Shown piece after piece: positions 8,499-16,708 of a DNA stretch of 64,000 bases. Made by a program: the position numbers and the translations under genes. The number at the start of each line of letters is the position of its first letter. The first letter of the stretch is position 1. Below the pieces are notes generated by a model. The model was not told the origin of the DNA, searched no databases, and worked only from the letters and a program-made list of their open reading frames with translations. Origin of the DNA: CAVVEQ01 sp963802095 (GTDB taxonomy: Bacteria > Chloroflexota > Anaerolineae > Anaerolineales > Anaerolineaceae); NCBI GenBank assembly GCA_963802095.1, contig CAWDHI010000001.1, positions 496,001-560,000 on the forward strand, read 5' to 3'.

Positions 8499-9695
8499 AT
8501 GACACCGTCGAAAGTATATCTGAAGGCTAATCGAGAAAAATCGATTCTTAAACACCACCCCTGGGTTTTTTCTGGAGCGATCCAAAGAATTCCAGAAAAT
8601 ATCCAACATGGTTCAACTGCAGCCATTCACAGTTCAGAGGGAAAATTCTTAGCTTGGGCTTCAATAAACCCACAATCCCAAATAGCTGCCAGAATTCTAT
8701 CCTGGGATGAAGACGAAGAGATAAACGAAGCATTCATCCATCAAAAAATAATGTCGGCGGTGGAGAAGAGGAGAGCCACTATTTCGAATGAAGTAACCGA
8801 TTCATACCGATGCTTCTACGCCGAATCGGATGGAATCCCCGGTCTAATCATAGATTTATATCACGACCAACTCGTGCTCCAGATCACTTCTGCTGGTGCA
8901 GAGTATTGGCGAACAACAATAATTGGAGCATGTAAGAAAATTACTGGCGTTACGGGTTGTTTTGAAAGGTCAGATGATGATATTCGTAAACTTGAAGGGT
9001 TAGCGCCTTCAAAGGGTGTTTTATTTGGAAATTATAAAAATAACTATGTTGAAATAAGAGAATGGTGTATCCGCTATCTGGTAGATGTTCAAAAAGGTCA
9101 AAAAACAGGTTTCTACCTGGATCAACGCCAGAATCGGAAAAAGCTCCAGGAGTATTCCAAAAACAAACGAGTTTTGAATTGTTTCAGTTATTCAGGTGGA
9201 TTTACCCTAAATGCATTGGCCGGAGAATGTGCTGAAGTAATATCCATCGATTCATCGAAAGATGCATTATCTCTTGCCGAACGGAACCTGGAATTGAATA
9301 GTTTCCCTAAAGAACGAGACTTCTGGATAGAAGGGGATGTATTCCTGGAATTGAGGAAATTCCGCGATAGTGGCCGAAAATTCGATTTGATCGTACTGGA
9401 TCCTCCAAAATTCGCACCCACATATAATTCCATTCCAAAAGCAACCAGAGCATACAAAGACATCAATCTACTAGCCTTGAAATTGCTGGAAGTAGGCGGG
9501 ACGCTTTTCACTTTTTCATGTTCCGGAGGAATATCCACAGATTTATTTCAAAAAATTGTCCAGGGGGCTGCCCTGGATGCAAAACGCGAAGTGACCATCC
9601 TCGAAAGGCTTCGCCAGGGTATCGATCATCCGATTCTCCTCAGCTTCCCTGAAGCAGAATATCTAAAAGGGTTGGTATGTTCTATTCAGGAATGA
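8499..9695 (+). CDS. RlmI-like class I rRNA methyltransferase (23S rRNA cytosine-C5 family)
   Basis: A 398-residue protein with an N-terminal PUA-like RNA-binding domain (KHHPWVFSGAI near residue 20), a central RlmI/RlmK-type region and a Rossmann domain. Motif I is VLNCFSYSGGFTLNALAG and motif IV is VLDPPKFAP. A TFSCSGG segment sits where RlmI proteins carry their SCS motif. RlmI makes m5C in 23S rRNA. The exact target nucleotide here is not known, so I give no symbol. It follows ligA by 6 nt and ends just before a strong terminator. Confidence 0.88.
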   Translation: MTPSKVYLKANREKSILKHHPWVFSGAIQRIPENIQHGSTAAIHSSEGKFLAWASINPQSQIAARILSWDEDEEINEAFIHQKIMSAVEKRRATISNEVTDSYRCFYAESDGIPGLIIDLYHDQLVLQITSAGAEYWRTTIIGACKKITGVTGCFERSDDDIRKLEGLAPSKGVLFGNYKNNYVEIREWCIRYLVDVQKGQKTGFYLDQRQNRKKLQEYSKNKRVLNCFSYSGGFTLNALAGECAEVISIDSSKDALSLAERNLELNSFPKERDFWIEGDVFLELRKFRDSGRKFDLIVLDPPKFAPTYNSIPKATRAYKDINLLALKLLEVGGTLFTFSCSGGISTDLFQKIVQGAALDAKREVTILERLRQGIDHPILLSFPEAEYLKGLVCSIQE

Positions 9696-9699
9696 AAAA

Positions 9700-9716
9700 G
9701 CCAGGAAAAACCTGGC
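9700..9716. terminator. Bidirectional terminator between the rRNA methyltransferase gene and tmRNA
   Basis: A 6-bp stem GCCAGG/CCTGGC with a 5-nt loop. On the minus strand it is followed by TTTTT, a good intrinsic terminator for tmRNA. On the plus strand it is followed by ATTTT and can end the ligA operon. Confidence 0.7.
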
Positions 9717-9726
9717 ATTTTCACAG

Positions 9727-10118
9727 TGGAGATGGCGGGAATTGAACCCGCGTCCGAAAGATTAGATCTCCAGATATCTACGAGCGTAGTTGATCATGAA
9801 TTTCGCCGGTTTCACCATGATCGACAGAACGAGAAACCAGCCAGCCGCCAGGACCCGAAAGTCCTCTTTCGTGCAATCCGCGGCATACTGCACGGCACCT
9901 GAGCTTTGTGACGCCCGACCCTTTTACCGGCACAGGAGCGGAAAAGGCGGACGTGACCTCACGAGGAGATCATTTGCGCTCATTCTGGCTTATGCAGCCA
10001 GGGGAAGAGCAGCATATTGAGTGCGGTTGGCACTTAAGTTTTGTGCTGATTTATCGAGTTCGGCACCTCTCGGCTCGCAATCCGGGACCAGCCTCCTCCG
10101 TCGAAGCCTGTCATCCCC
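9727..10118 (-). ncRNA. ssrA: Transfer-messenger RNA (tmRNA)
   Basis: Rescues stalled ribosomes. The 5' end GGGGATGACAGGCTTCGACG and the 3' end (T-arm GGGTTCAATTCCC then CATCTCC) form the alanyl-tRNA-like domain, with GGGGATG pairing to CATCTCC. The tag reading frame is at 10031-9990 on the minus strand, resuming at GCC and encoding ANRTQYAALPLAA before TAA, ending in the usual LAA-type degron. The terminal CCA is not encoded (ACTG follows). Its protein partner SmpB is encoded at 41884. Confidence 0.96.
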
Positions 10119-10127
10119 GATGGTTTC

Positions 10128-10156
10128 ATTGTATGCCATAATGAAGGAAACTACAA
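10128..10156 (-). promoter_or_regulatory. ssrA promoter
   Basis: TTGTAG (10151-10156) and TACAAT (10128-10133) on the minus strand are spaced by exactly 17 nt. The -10 box ends 9 nt before the mature tmRNA 5' end. Confidence 0.65.
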
Positions 10157-10162
10157 GATGAG

Positions 10163-10236
10163 TGGGCGGGACAGGACTCGAACCTGCGACCCCAGCTGTG
10201 TAAAAGCTGTGCTCTAACCAACTGAGCTACCCGCCC
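10163..10236 (-). tRNA. tRNA-Val (anticodon TAC)
   Basis: A 74-nt cloverleaf with acceptor GGGCGGG/CCCGCCC, anticodon stem CAGCT/AGCTG and loop TTTACAC, giving TAC. No CCA is encoded. A TATAAT box lies on the minus strand at 10251-10246, close to the 5' end. Confidence 0.95.
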
Positions 10237-10294
10237 GGAAATGCTATTATAACGCAAGCTTTAATAACAATTAGAACGATTTGGAGGATTAAAA

Positions 10295-11062
10295 ATGAAG
10301 TATGTCCGGTTTCAGGCGAAGAATACACAGGTTTCATATGGATGGATTCGGGACGATGAAATCGGAGTCATTGCCGGCGATTTGTTTGGAGATTATCGGC
10401 GGCTGGAGGCTTACACTTCACAAAACCAGGTAATCTTGCATCCTCCGGTGATCCCAGGGAAAATTATTGGGGTGGGAAGGAATTTTCGGGAACATGCGAT
10501 CGAACAAGGAGTCGATGTACCCGAGATACCATTGATCTTTCTCAAACCTCCTTCCAGCGTGATAGGACCGGAGGATAATATAGTACTACCCCCGCAATCC
10601 AAAGAAATTGTACACGAAGCGGAACTCGCTTTAGTGATTGGGAAAAAAGGCAGGTGGATTCACTCAGAAGACGCCTTTACATATATTTTTGGTTACACCC
10701 TGGGAAATGATGTGACTGCAAGAGATCTTCAAAGGAGGGATGGTCAATGGACGAGGGGAAAAGGGTTTGATACTTTTTGTTGCCTGGGACCCTGGATTGA
10801 AACCGAATTGGATGTTGCAGACGCCCTTGTCACATGCAGGGTAAATGGAGAGATGCGGCAAATGGCATCAACAAAAGAAATGGTTTTTACGATCCCCCAA
10901 TTGATTGCTTACATTTCATCGATCATGACCCTGATGCCCGGGGATGTGATTTTGACCGGCACACCAGCAGGATCAGGACCGTTAATAGCAGGAGATCAGG
11001 TGGAGGTAAGCGTGGAAGGGATTGGTTCGATGGTGAACAAGGTCATAGCATTTGAGGGCTGA
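10295..11062 (+). CDS. Fumarylacetoacetate hydrolase (FAH) family protein
   Basis: A 255-residue protein of the FAH fold, whose members hydrolyse, decarboxylate or isomerise beta-diketo acids with a divalent metal. The conserved core is present: IGVGRNFREHAIEQ, the metal-binding HEAELALVIGK, GYTLGNDVTARDLQ, and the C-terminal GDVILTGTPAGSG. The ribosome-binding site GGAGG precedes the ATG. The substrate cannot be told from sequence; FAH, HpcE and YcgM-type (acylpyruvase) members share these motifs. It stands alone downstream of tRNA-Val and ends 65 nt before yebC. Confidence 0.88.
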   Translation: MKYVRFQAKNTQVSYGWIRDDEIGVIAGDLFGDYRRLEAYTSQNQVILHPPVIPGKIIGVGRNFREHAIEQGVDVPEIPLIFLKPPSSVIGPEDNIVLPPQSKEIVHEAELALVIGKKGRWIHSEDAFTYIFGYTLGNDVTARDLQRRDGQWTRGKGFDTFCCLGPWIETELDVADALVTCRVNGEMRQMASTKEMVFTIPQLIAYISSIMTLMPGDVILTGTPAGSGPLIAGDQVEVSVEGIGSMVNKVIAFEG

Positions 11063-11078
11063 TAAAAAACCAGCATGG

Positions 11079-11084
11079 TATAAT
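11079..11084 (+). promoter_or_regulatory. -10 box upstream of yebC-ruvC-spoU-ruvA
   Basis: TATAAT about 44 nt before the yebC ATG, followed by a T-rich stretch. The nearest TTGAGG is 21 nt upstream, too far for a good -35, so the assignment rests on the -10 box. Confidence 0.35.
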
Positions 11085-11127
11085 TTTTTTTATCAGTGAT
11101 TCATACCAATAATTGTGAGGATTCCAG

Positions 11128-11883
11128 ATGTCAGGACATTCCAAGTGGGCGACGATCAAGCGAAAAAAAGGCGCTGCGGATGCAAAGCGCGGACAGGCAT
11201 TTACCCGGTTGACCCGTGAAATTGTGATGGCTGCCAGGGAAGGCGGTGGGGATACCGATAGCAATTTCCGTTTACGGATAGCTGTTGAAAAAGCCCGTGC
11301 TGAAAACATGCCCAAGGATAATATTGAACGGGCGATAAAACGGGGTACCGGTGATAGCAAAGATGGTGAAGTTTTTGAGCAAATCACCTATGAAGGCTAC
11401 GGCCCGAACGGAGTCGCCATGATGATCGAATGTGTGACAGAAAATAAAAATCGAACTGTTGCTGAAGTTCGCCATGTACTCACCAAGGCAGGTGGTAACC
11501 TGGGTGAGACAGGTTCAGTTAGCTGGCAGTTTAAACGTATGGCTTATTTTGCGATACCGACAAAAAAGTACGACTTTGATAAAGTGTTCGAAGTGGCCAT
11601 AGATGGTAATGCCGAAGATTGTTCCAATGACGATGAAACTATAGAAATTCTTGCATATGTAGAGAATTTTAAAATCCTTAGCGACAATCTTCAAAAAAAT
11701 AAGATTCAACCCGAAGAAGCGGAATTACGTATGCTTCCCAACCAGGAGATGGAACTGAACGTTGAGGATACTCTCCAGGTGTTAAGGACCATTGACACAT
11801 TGGAGGAATTGGACGATGTCCAAAATGTATTTTCTAATTTGAAAATCAGCGACGAGGCAATGGCTGCTCTGGATGCGGATTAA
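11128..11883 (+). CDS. yebC: YebC/PmpR family protein (TACO1-like translation/transcription factor)
   Basis: A 251-residue protein with the invariant family N-terminus (SGHSKWATIKRKKGA at residues 2-16) and the three-domain YebC layout. Family members have been described as DNA-binding regulators. More recently they have been described as ribosome-associated factors that relieve stalling on proline stretches, like mitochondrial TACO1. The start is supported by GAGG upstream. It lies 3 nt ahead of ruvC, the common bacterial yebC-ruvC arrangement. Confidence 0.96.
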   Translation: MSGHSKWATIKRKKGAADAKRGQAFTRLTREIVMAAREGGGDTDSNFRLRIAVEKARAENMPKDNIERAIKRGTGDSKDGEVFEQITYEGYGPNGVAMMIECVTENKNRTVAEVRHVLTKAGGNLGETGSVSWQFKRMAYFAIPTKKYDFDKVFEVAIDGNAEDCSNDDETIEILAYVENFKILSDNLQKNKIQPEEAELRMLPNQEMELNVEDTLQVLRTIDTLEELDDVQNVFSNLKISDEAMAALDAD

Positions 11884-11886
11884 AAC

Positions 11887-12390
11887 ATGCTCGCTCTCGG
11901 GGTGGACCCTGGAACCGCGATAACCGGTTTTGGGCTTGTTTCCGAAACCAAGGATGGAAAATTAATCGCTGTAGATTTCGGTGTTATCAGAACACCTCAG
12001 AGTGAAAATGCCGGCCAAAGACTTGTTCAAATATATTCAGAATTGAAGCGGCTTATTGATCTCCACCATCCGGAAAGCGGAGCGGTGGAGAAACTTTTTT
12101 TCCAGCGGAATGTATCCACTGCCCTCTCCGTAGGTCAGGCTCGTGGTGTGGCTCTTCTGGCCATGGCGGAAGTCAACCTCTCGACTGCCGAATATACACC
12201 AATGGAAGTAAAGCAGGCTGTATGCGGTTATGGCGGAGCGAGCAAGGGACAAATCCAGGAAATGGTGAAATTATTACTGGGACTGGATGAAATTCCTAAG
12301 CCAGATGATGCAGCTGACGCACTCGCTGTAGCAATCTGCCATATTAATAGCTGGAAAATCAATTCGATAAATAATGATCATAACGAGTAG
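11887..12390 (+). CDS. ruvC: Crossover junction endodeoxyribonuclease RuvC
   Basis: Resolves Holliday junctions by symmetric cleavage. The 167-residue product has the RNase H-like fold with catalytic acidic residues: D7 in GVDPGTAITGFG, the Glu of VEKLFF, and the Asp pair in PDDAADALAVAICH. It begins 3 nt after yebC. Its 3' end overlaps the SpoU methyltransferase gene by 17 nt. Confidence 0.97.
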   Translation: MLALGVDPGTAITGFGLVSETKDGKLIAVDFGVIRTPQSENAGQRLVQIYSELKRLIDLHHPESGAVEKLFFQRNVSTALSVGQARGVALLAMAEVNLSTAEYTPMEVKQAVCGYGGASKGQIQEMVKLLLGLDEIPKPDDAADALAVAICHINSWKINSINNDHNE

Positions 12391-13192
12391 ATCAAATCCA
12401 AAGATCAAGATGATTAAAAACCTGCGAGACCGAAAAGCTCGCAAAGAATCGGGTTTATTTTATATTGAAGGAATTAAACCCGTTGGAGAAGCACTTAATT
12501 CTGACTGGGATATCAATTCGATTATTATTGCCCCTGAATTACTGAAAAGTGATTTTGCACAAGAACTCGTAAAAAAATCAGAAAAAAGAAATCTCGATAT
12601 TACCGCCATCGATAAGGAAGTGTTCAAATCGATCTCTGAAAAAGACGGTCCACAAGGGATCGGAGCAGTAGTCTATTACCAAACCGTTTCCCTCAATTGC
12701 GTAACCAAAATGGGTGGAATCTGGGTCGGGCTGGATTCGGTACAGGATCCGGGTAACCTGGGTACAATCATCCGGACTATCGACTCCGCAGGGGCAAAAG
12801 GTGTCATCCTTATCGAAAGTTGCGCAGATCCATTTTCCATCGAAGCTGTTCGATCCAGCATGGGTGCCATTTTCTCTGTCATGATCATTACGTCTTCAAC
12901 CAAAGATTTCTTATTGTGGAAGGCAAAATCAAAATTTACACTAGTAGGAAGTTCCGATAAAGCTGGTTTGGATTTCCGCGACTCTCGATACCAAGCGGAC
13001 ATGATCCTAATGATGGGGAGCGAAAAAAAAGGATTAAATCCTGCACTTATGGATGCATGCTCGTCTATGGTTTCAATCCCGATGCGCGGGAAATCCGATT
13101 CCCTAAATTTAGCCGTAGCCACAGGGATCATTCTCTATGAAATCACATCACAATTGGGGGATGCGAGACCCACAAGCGGAGGAACGATATGA
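12374..13192 (+). CDS. SpoU/TrmH family RNA 2'-O-methyltransferase
   Basis: A 272-residue SPOUT methyltransferase. The N-terminus (ITSRSNPKIKMIKNLRDRK, then GLFYIEGIKPV) is the SpoU substrate-binding domain. The trefoil-knot motifs are present: GLDSVQDPGNLGTIIRT (motif 1), MILMMGSEKKGLNP (motif 2) and SLNLAVATGIILYE (motif 3). Members methylate ribose 2'-OH in rRNA or tRNA; RlmB-like 23S methylation is the commonest role for this subfamily. It overlaps ruvC upstream and ruvA downstream (ATGA), so it is inserted between the two ruv genes with coupled translation. Confidence 0.93.
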   Translation: MIITSRSNPKIKMIKNLRDRKARKESGLFYIEGIKPVGEALNSDWDINSIIIAPELLKSDFAQELVKKSEKRNLDITAIDKEVFKSISEKDGPQGIGAVVYYQTVSLNCVTKMGGIWVGLDSVQDPGNLGTIIRTIDSAGAKGVILIESCADPFSIEAVRSSMGAIFSVMIITSSTKDFLLWKAKSKFTLVGSSDKAGLDFRDSRYQADMILMMGSEKKGLNPALMDACSSMVSIPMRGKSDSLNLAVATGIILYEITSQLGDARPTSGGTI

Positions 13193-13767
13193 TTGCCTCA
13201 ATTCATGGTGAAGTGATAAAAGTGGATGTTGATGGGATCGTTATAGATATCAGTGGCATGGGAATTAAGATTCTGGCTACTGAAGCGACTAGGTTGAGCC
13301 ACAATCCAGGGGAAAGAATATTTTTACATACGCATTTAATTGTTCGCGAAGAACTGCTTGCGCTTTATGGGTTTGAGTCTGAAGATGAACGAGAGATTTT
13401 CAATCAGCTTCTCGGAGTTAATGGTGTCGGTCCCCGGATCGCGCTAGGTATTCTATCCAGTCTTTCCACCGATAATGTTCGGAAAGCTGTCCTGAGTGAA
13501 CAGCCTGCTTTATTGAGCCGGGTGCCTGGGGTTGGAAATAAAACTGCTCAAAAGATCATCTTGCATTTGCAGGGGAAAATTCGTGCTGATGCGAGACTTT
13601 TGGAGACTCTTTCCATAAAGGATGTGGATAGCGAAGTTATTGAAGCATTAACGGGTTTAGGGTATTCGGTAATCGAAGCGCAATCAGCGCTTCAATCCAT
13701 ACCCAGGGATACACCAGAAGACCTTGAAACAAGATTGAGGCTCGCACTTCAATATTTTTCCACTTGA
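13189..13767 (+). CDS. ruvA: Holliday junction branch migration protein RuvA
   Basis: The 192-residue DNA-binding subunit that loads RuvB on Holliday junctions. It has the N-terminal OB-fold (MIASIHGEV to the VREE region), tandem helix-hairpin-helix motifs (LLGVNGVGPRIALGIL and LSRVPGVGNKTAQKIILHL) and the C-terminal domain III (EALTGLGYSVIEAQSAL) that contacts RuvB. Its start overlaps the methyltransferase stop. No ruvB follows; the ATP synthase genes begin 51 nt downstream. Confidence 0.97.
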   Translation: MIASIHGEVIKVDVDGIVIDISGMGIKILATEATRLSHNPGERIFLHTHLIVREELLALYGFESEDEREIFNQLLGVNGVGPRIALGILSSLSTDNVRKAVLSEQPALLSRVPGVGNKTAQKIILHLQGKIRADARLLETLSIKDVDSEVIEALTGLGYSVIEAQSALQSIPRDTPEDLETRLRLALQYFST

Positions 13768-13771
13768 CGGT

Positions 13772-13777
13772 TATAAT
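13772..13777 (+). promoter_or_regulatory. -10 box upstream of atpA
   Basis: TATAAT 41 nt before the atpA ATG, in the gap after ruvA. TTGACG directly abuts it and is too close to act as its -35. A separate promoter for atpA-atpG is plausible. Confidence 0.35.
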
Positions 13778-13818
13778 TTGGAACTTCGATTTCTGTAGCA
13801 TGCCGATTAGGAGGCAGG

Positions 13819-15474
13819 ATGTCAAATTCTGTAAATTCGATGATAGGTGAACTTCAACAAAAGGTTGATGACTATTCGCCAGGAATTAACTCCTATGAGG
13901 TTGGCAAAGTATTGGAAGTGGGGGATGGAATCGCGCATGTTACAGGCATAAAAAAAGCCCGTTCACAAGAATTGGTCGAATTCGAGAATGGCCAAAAAGG
14001 AATTGTCTTTAATCTTGAGGAGGATAAGGTTGGCGTAATTATCCTGGGTGATTTTACCGGGATTTCCGTCCATTCAACGGTGAAATCAACTGGAAAATTA
14101 ATATCCGTTCCTGTAGGTTCTTCAATGCTGGGGAGAATCGTAAATGCTCTCGGCGAACCAATCGATGGAAAAGGTCCCATCACATCCACCTCTAAAAGGC
14201 TTATCGAGCGGATCGCGCCAGGTGTTTTGGAGCGTCAGGATGTGGATACGCCCGTTCAAACTGGGATTATCGCGATCGATGCCATGATTCCAATCGGGAG
14301 GGGACAGCGGGAATTAATCATCGGTGATCGGCAAACCGGTAAAACCGCCATCGCGCTGGATACGATCATCAATCAAAAAGATGAAAATCTGATCTGCATC
14401 TATGTGGCAATCGGACAGAAAAAATCCACAATCGCGAGAACCGTTGCTGCTTTGGAAAAAATTGGAGCGATGAAATATACCGTGGTTGTATCAGCACCGG
14501 CAGATGACAGCGCCTCCATGCAATACATCGCTCCATACGCAGGCTGTGCAATCGGTGAAGAGTTCATGGAAAACGGACAAGATGCATTGATCATTTACGA
14601 TGATCTTTCAAAACATGCCTGGGCTTACCGGGAAGTATCCCTGCTTCTCCGACGTCCTCCCGGCCGAGAAGCTTACCCAGGAGATATTTTCTACCTGCAT
14701 TCCCGCCTTCTGGAAAGGGCGTCCAGATTATGTAACCAATATACGATCGAGCCGGTAAATAACAAAAAAATTCAAAAACCGGTTCAAATACAAAACATTG
14801 TATTCAGTGGACCAAAATCCCTAAGCGATGCAGAAAATGCACGAAATTTGCTTCCAAATCCAGAGGAGTTTGAGATTCGGAAAATTAATTCCAGCGGGGG
14901 GTCGCTTACCGCCTTACCCATTGTTGAAACTTTGCTGGGCGATGTTTCGGCTTATATCCCTACAAATATCATCTCCATAACCGATGGTCAGATTTATTTG
15001 GAAAACGGTTTGTTTAATGCCGGGATACGTCCTGCGATCAATATCGGCATTTCAGTTTCACGGGTGGGTTCCTCGGCTCAAACCAAAGCCATGAAACAAG
15101 TAGCCGGGCGACTGCGATTGGATATGGCGAATTTCCGGGAATTAGCTGCATTTACCAAATTTGATTCAGCATTGGATAAAGCCACCCAAGCGCAGCTCAA
15201 TCGGGGACTTCGTTTACAAGAAGTATTAAAGCAGCAGCAATACCAACCGATTCAAATGTGCGACCAGGTTATTATTCTATTCGCTGCCACCAATGGTTTT
15301 GCAGATAATATCCCGGCTGCCGAAGTGAAAGAATGGTGCAATCGGATGCTGAAAAACATAAAAGATGTGCATCCGGAATTGCGGGATGAAATAATTCAGA
15401 CAAAAAAGATCAGTCCGAAGCTGGAAGAACAGTTAAAAGAAGCAATCACGCAGTATAACCAGGGTGCCTATTAA
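13819..15474 (+). CDS. atpA: F1F0 ATP synthase subunit alpha
   Basis: The 551-residue non-catalytic nucleotide-binding subunit of the F1 head. It has the beta-barrel N-terminus (VLEVGDGIAHVTGI), a Walker A motif GDRQTGKTAIALD, the arginine-finger-containing C-terminal half (NIGISVSRVGSSAQTKAMK) and a full helical C-terminal domain. AGGAGG precedes the ATG. It is unusual that no delta subunit gene (atpH) or F0 genes lie upstream, where ruvA is found instead. The partner gamma gene follows by 14 nt, but beta and epsilon are about 9 kb downstream. Confidence 0.98.
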   Translation: MSNSVNSMIGELQQKVDDYSPGINSYEVGKVLEVGDGIAHVTGIKKARSQELVEFENGQKGIVFNLEEDKVGVIILGDFTGISVHSTVKSTGKLISVPVGSSMLGRIVNALGEPIDGKGPITSTSKRLIERIAPGVLERQDVDTPVQTGIIAIDAMIPIGRGQRELIIGDRQTGKTAIALDTIINQKDENLICIYVAIGQKKSTIARTVAALEKIGAMKYTVVVSAPADDSASMQYIAPYAGCAIGEEFMENGQDALIIYDDLSKHAWAYREVSLLLRRPPGREAYPGDIFYLHSRLLERASRLCNQYTIEPVNNKKIQKPVQIQNIVFSGPKSLSDAENARNLLPNPEEFEIRKINSSGGSLTALPIVETLLGDVSAYIPTNIISITDGQIYLENGLFNAGIRPAINIGISVSRVGSSAQTKAMKQVAGRLRLDMANFRELAAFTKFDSALDKATQAQLNRGLRLQEVLKQQQYQPIQMCDQVIILFAATNGFADNIPAAEVKEWCNRMLKNIKDVHPELRDEIIQTKKISPKLEEQLKEAITQYNQGAY

Positions 15475-15488
15475 TAGGAACTGATTAG

Positions 15489-16379
15489 ATGAGCAATTCC
15501 AGAGAGATGCGAATGCGGATAAAAAGTATCCGCAACCTTTCACAGGTCACCCATGCGCTGGAGACCATAAGCGCCAGTAAGGTGCGAAAGGCTATCCAAT
15601 CGGTGCAGGCTACGCACCCATACGCGGAGAAAGCCTGGGAACTGCTTGTTCATCTTGGCACTCAACCCGCTCATGAGAATTTGCATCCCTTGCTGGTGGA
15701 AAAGGGGGATGCCAAAAAGGTGCTCGCGATCATTGTCAGCAGTGATCGCGGTTTAGCCGGTTCCTATGACATAAACATAATCCGAGAAACCCTGGCGTTT
15801 GAAAAACAGACAGGAAAACCTTTTGAGTATGTAACGATCGGAAAAAAGGGAAGGGAGATGCTTCGGCGCAGGGGGAAACAGATCATCGCAGAGTTTAGCG
15901 ATATACCCATCGCTCCCTCCTTCAGTGACCTTTCAGCCATCGGCTTTCTGGCGGTGGAACATTACCTTGATGGTTGTGTAGACCAGGTTTTCTTGATCTA
16001 CACGCAATTTGTCAGCAAGGCTGAGCAAAAACTGGTCATCGAAAAAATCCTTCCATTGACTATCCCTGATAGCGAGAAAGCTGTACCTAATATGAGCGGA
16101 GGGAATGCCAATGCGGTATTTATTTATGAACCAGATGAAGGCGCGTTGTTAGACAGCATCATCCCCAAGTTCATAGCGCTGCAAATATATCAGGCAATCC
16201 TTTCCGCCTCCGCTAGCGAACAAACAGCTCGCATGATCGCTATGATGAATGCCACGGATAACGCTGATTCTCTGGCACAATCTTTGAGCCTGGAAATGAA
16301 CAAGATGCGCCAGCAAAGCATCACCAGCGAGCTTCTGGATATAGCTGGCGGAGCTGAAGCCTTAAGAGTTCATAGATAA
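15489..16379 (+). CDS. atpG: F1F0 ATP synthase subunit gamma
   Basis: The 296-residue central-stalk subunit that rotates inside the alpha/beta hexamer. The N-terminal coiled coil starts with REMRMRIKSIRNLSQVTHALE. The central Rossmann-like domain contains IIVSSDRGLAGSYD, and the C-terminal helix includes ASEQTARMIAMMNATDNAD and ends before GGAEALRVHR. The ribosome-binding site is AGGAA. The usual next gene, atpD, is absent here; a 329-nt non-coding stretch and the arginine-deiminase genes follow. Confidence 0.97.
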   Translation: MSNSREMRMRIKSIRNLSQVTHALETISASKVRKAIQSVQATHPYAEKAWELLVHLGTQPAHENLHPLLVEKGDAKKVLAIIVSSDRGLAGSYDINIIRETLAFEKQTGKPFEYVTIGKKGREMLRRRGKQIIAEFSDIPIAPSFSDLSAIGFLAVEHYLDGCVDQVFLIYTQFVSKAEQKLVIEKILPLTIPDSEKAVPNMSGGNANAVFIYEPDEGALLDSIIPKFIALQIYQAILSASASEQTARMIAMMNATDNADSLAQSLSLEMNKMRQQSITSELLDIAGGAEALRVHR

Positions 16380-16708
16380 CCGATATTATGAACAAAAAAC
16401 AGCGCTTTACTCGATGAACAACAATTTGGCAAGTTAGATATTAACCTTGGAAAGTCATATCTCATCAACTTGCATCCCCATAACTTCAAATACACCTAAA
16501 ATACACCTTAAATACATCCAAGGGTGGATTATATTTATTCGGTAATCATTTATCATCTAATTGATAAAGAAGTTTAAATTGAAAGATCCAATTATTTTCA
16601 ATGGCATGGAATAATTTCACTACATTCATTTAGATGTATCAATTTTGTTATAATTTTAAAATGCTGACATCACGAACATTTCCGTAAATAAAATTTTTGG
16701 AGGAATAT
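16380..16708 (+). promoter_or_regulatory. 329-nt intergenic control region upstream of the arginine-catabolism genes
   Basis: This stretch has no gene. It holds three direct repeats with an exact 11-bp period (AAATACACCT at 16488-16497 and 16499-16508, then AAATACATCC at 16510-16519) and an inverted repeat ATTGAAA-N11-TTTCAAT (16578-16584/16596-16602). A TATAAT box is at 16649-16654, and GGAGG lies just before the ATG at 16709. Repeats on one face of the helix followed by a dyad are what an operator for an arginine- or oxygen-responsive regulator could look like. No consensus I know matches clearly. Confidence 0.45.

Noticed and set aside
9790..10141. Plus-strand open frames antisense to tmRNA
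   Set aside because: The region is a well-formed tmRNA on the minus strand with its own promoter and terminator.
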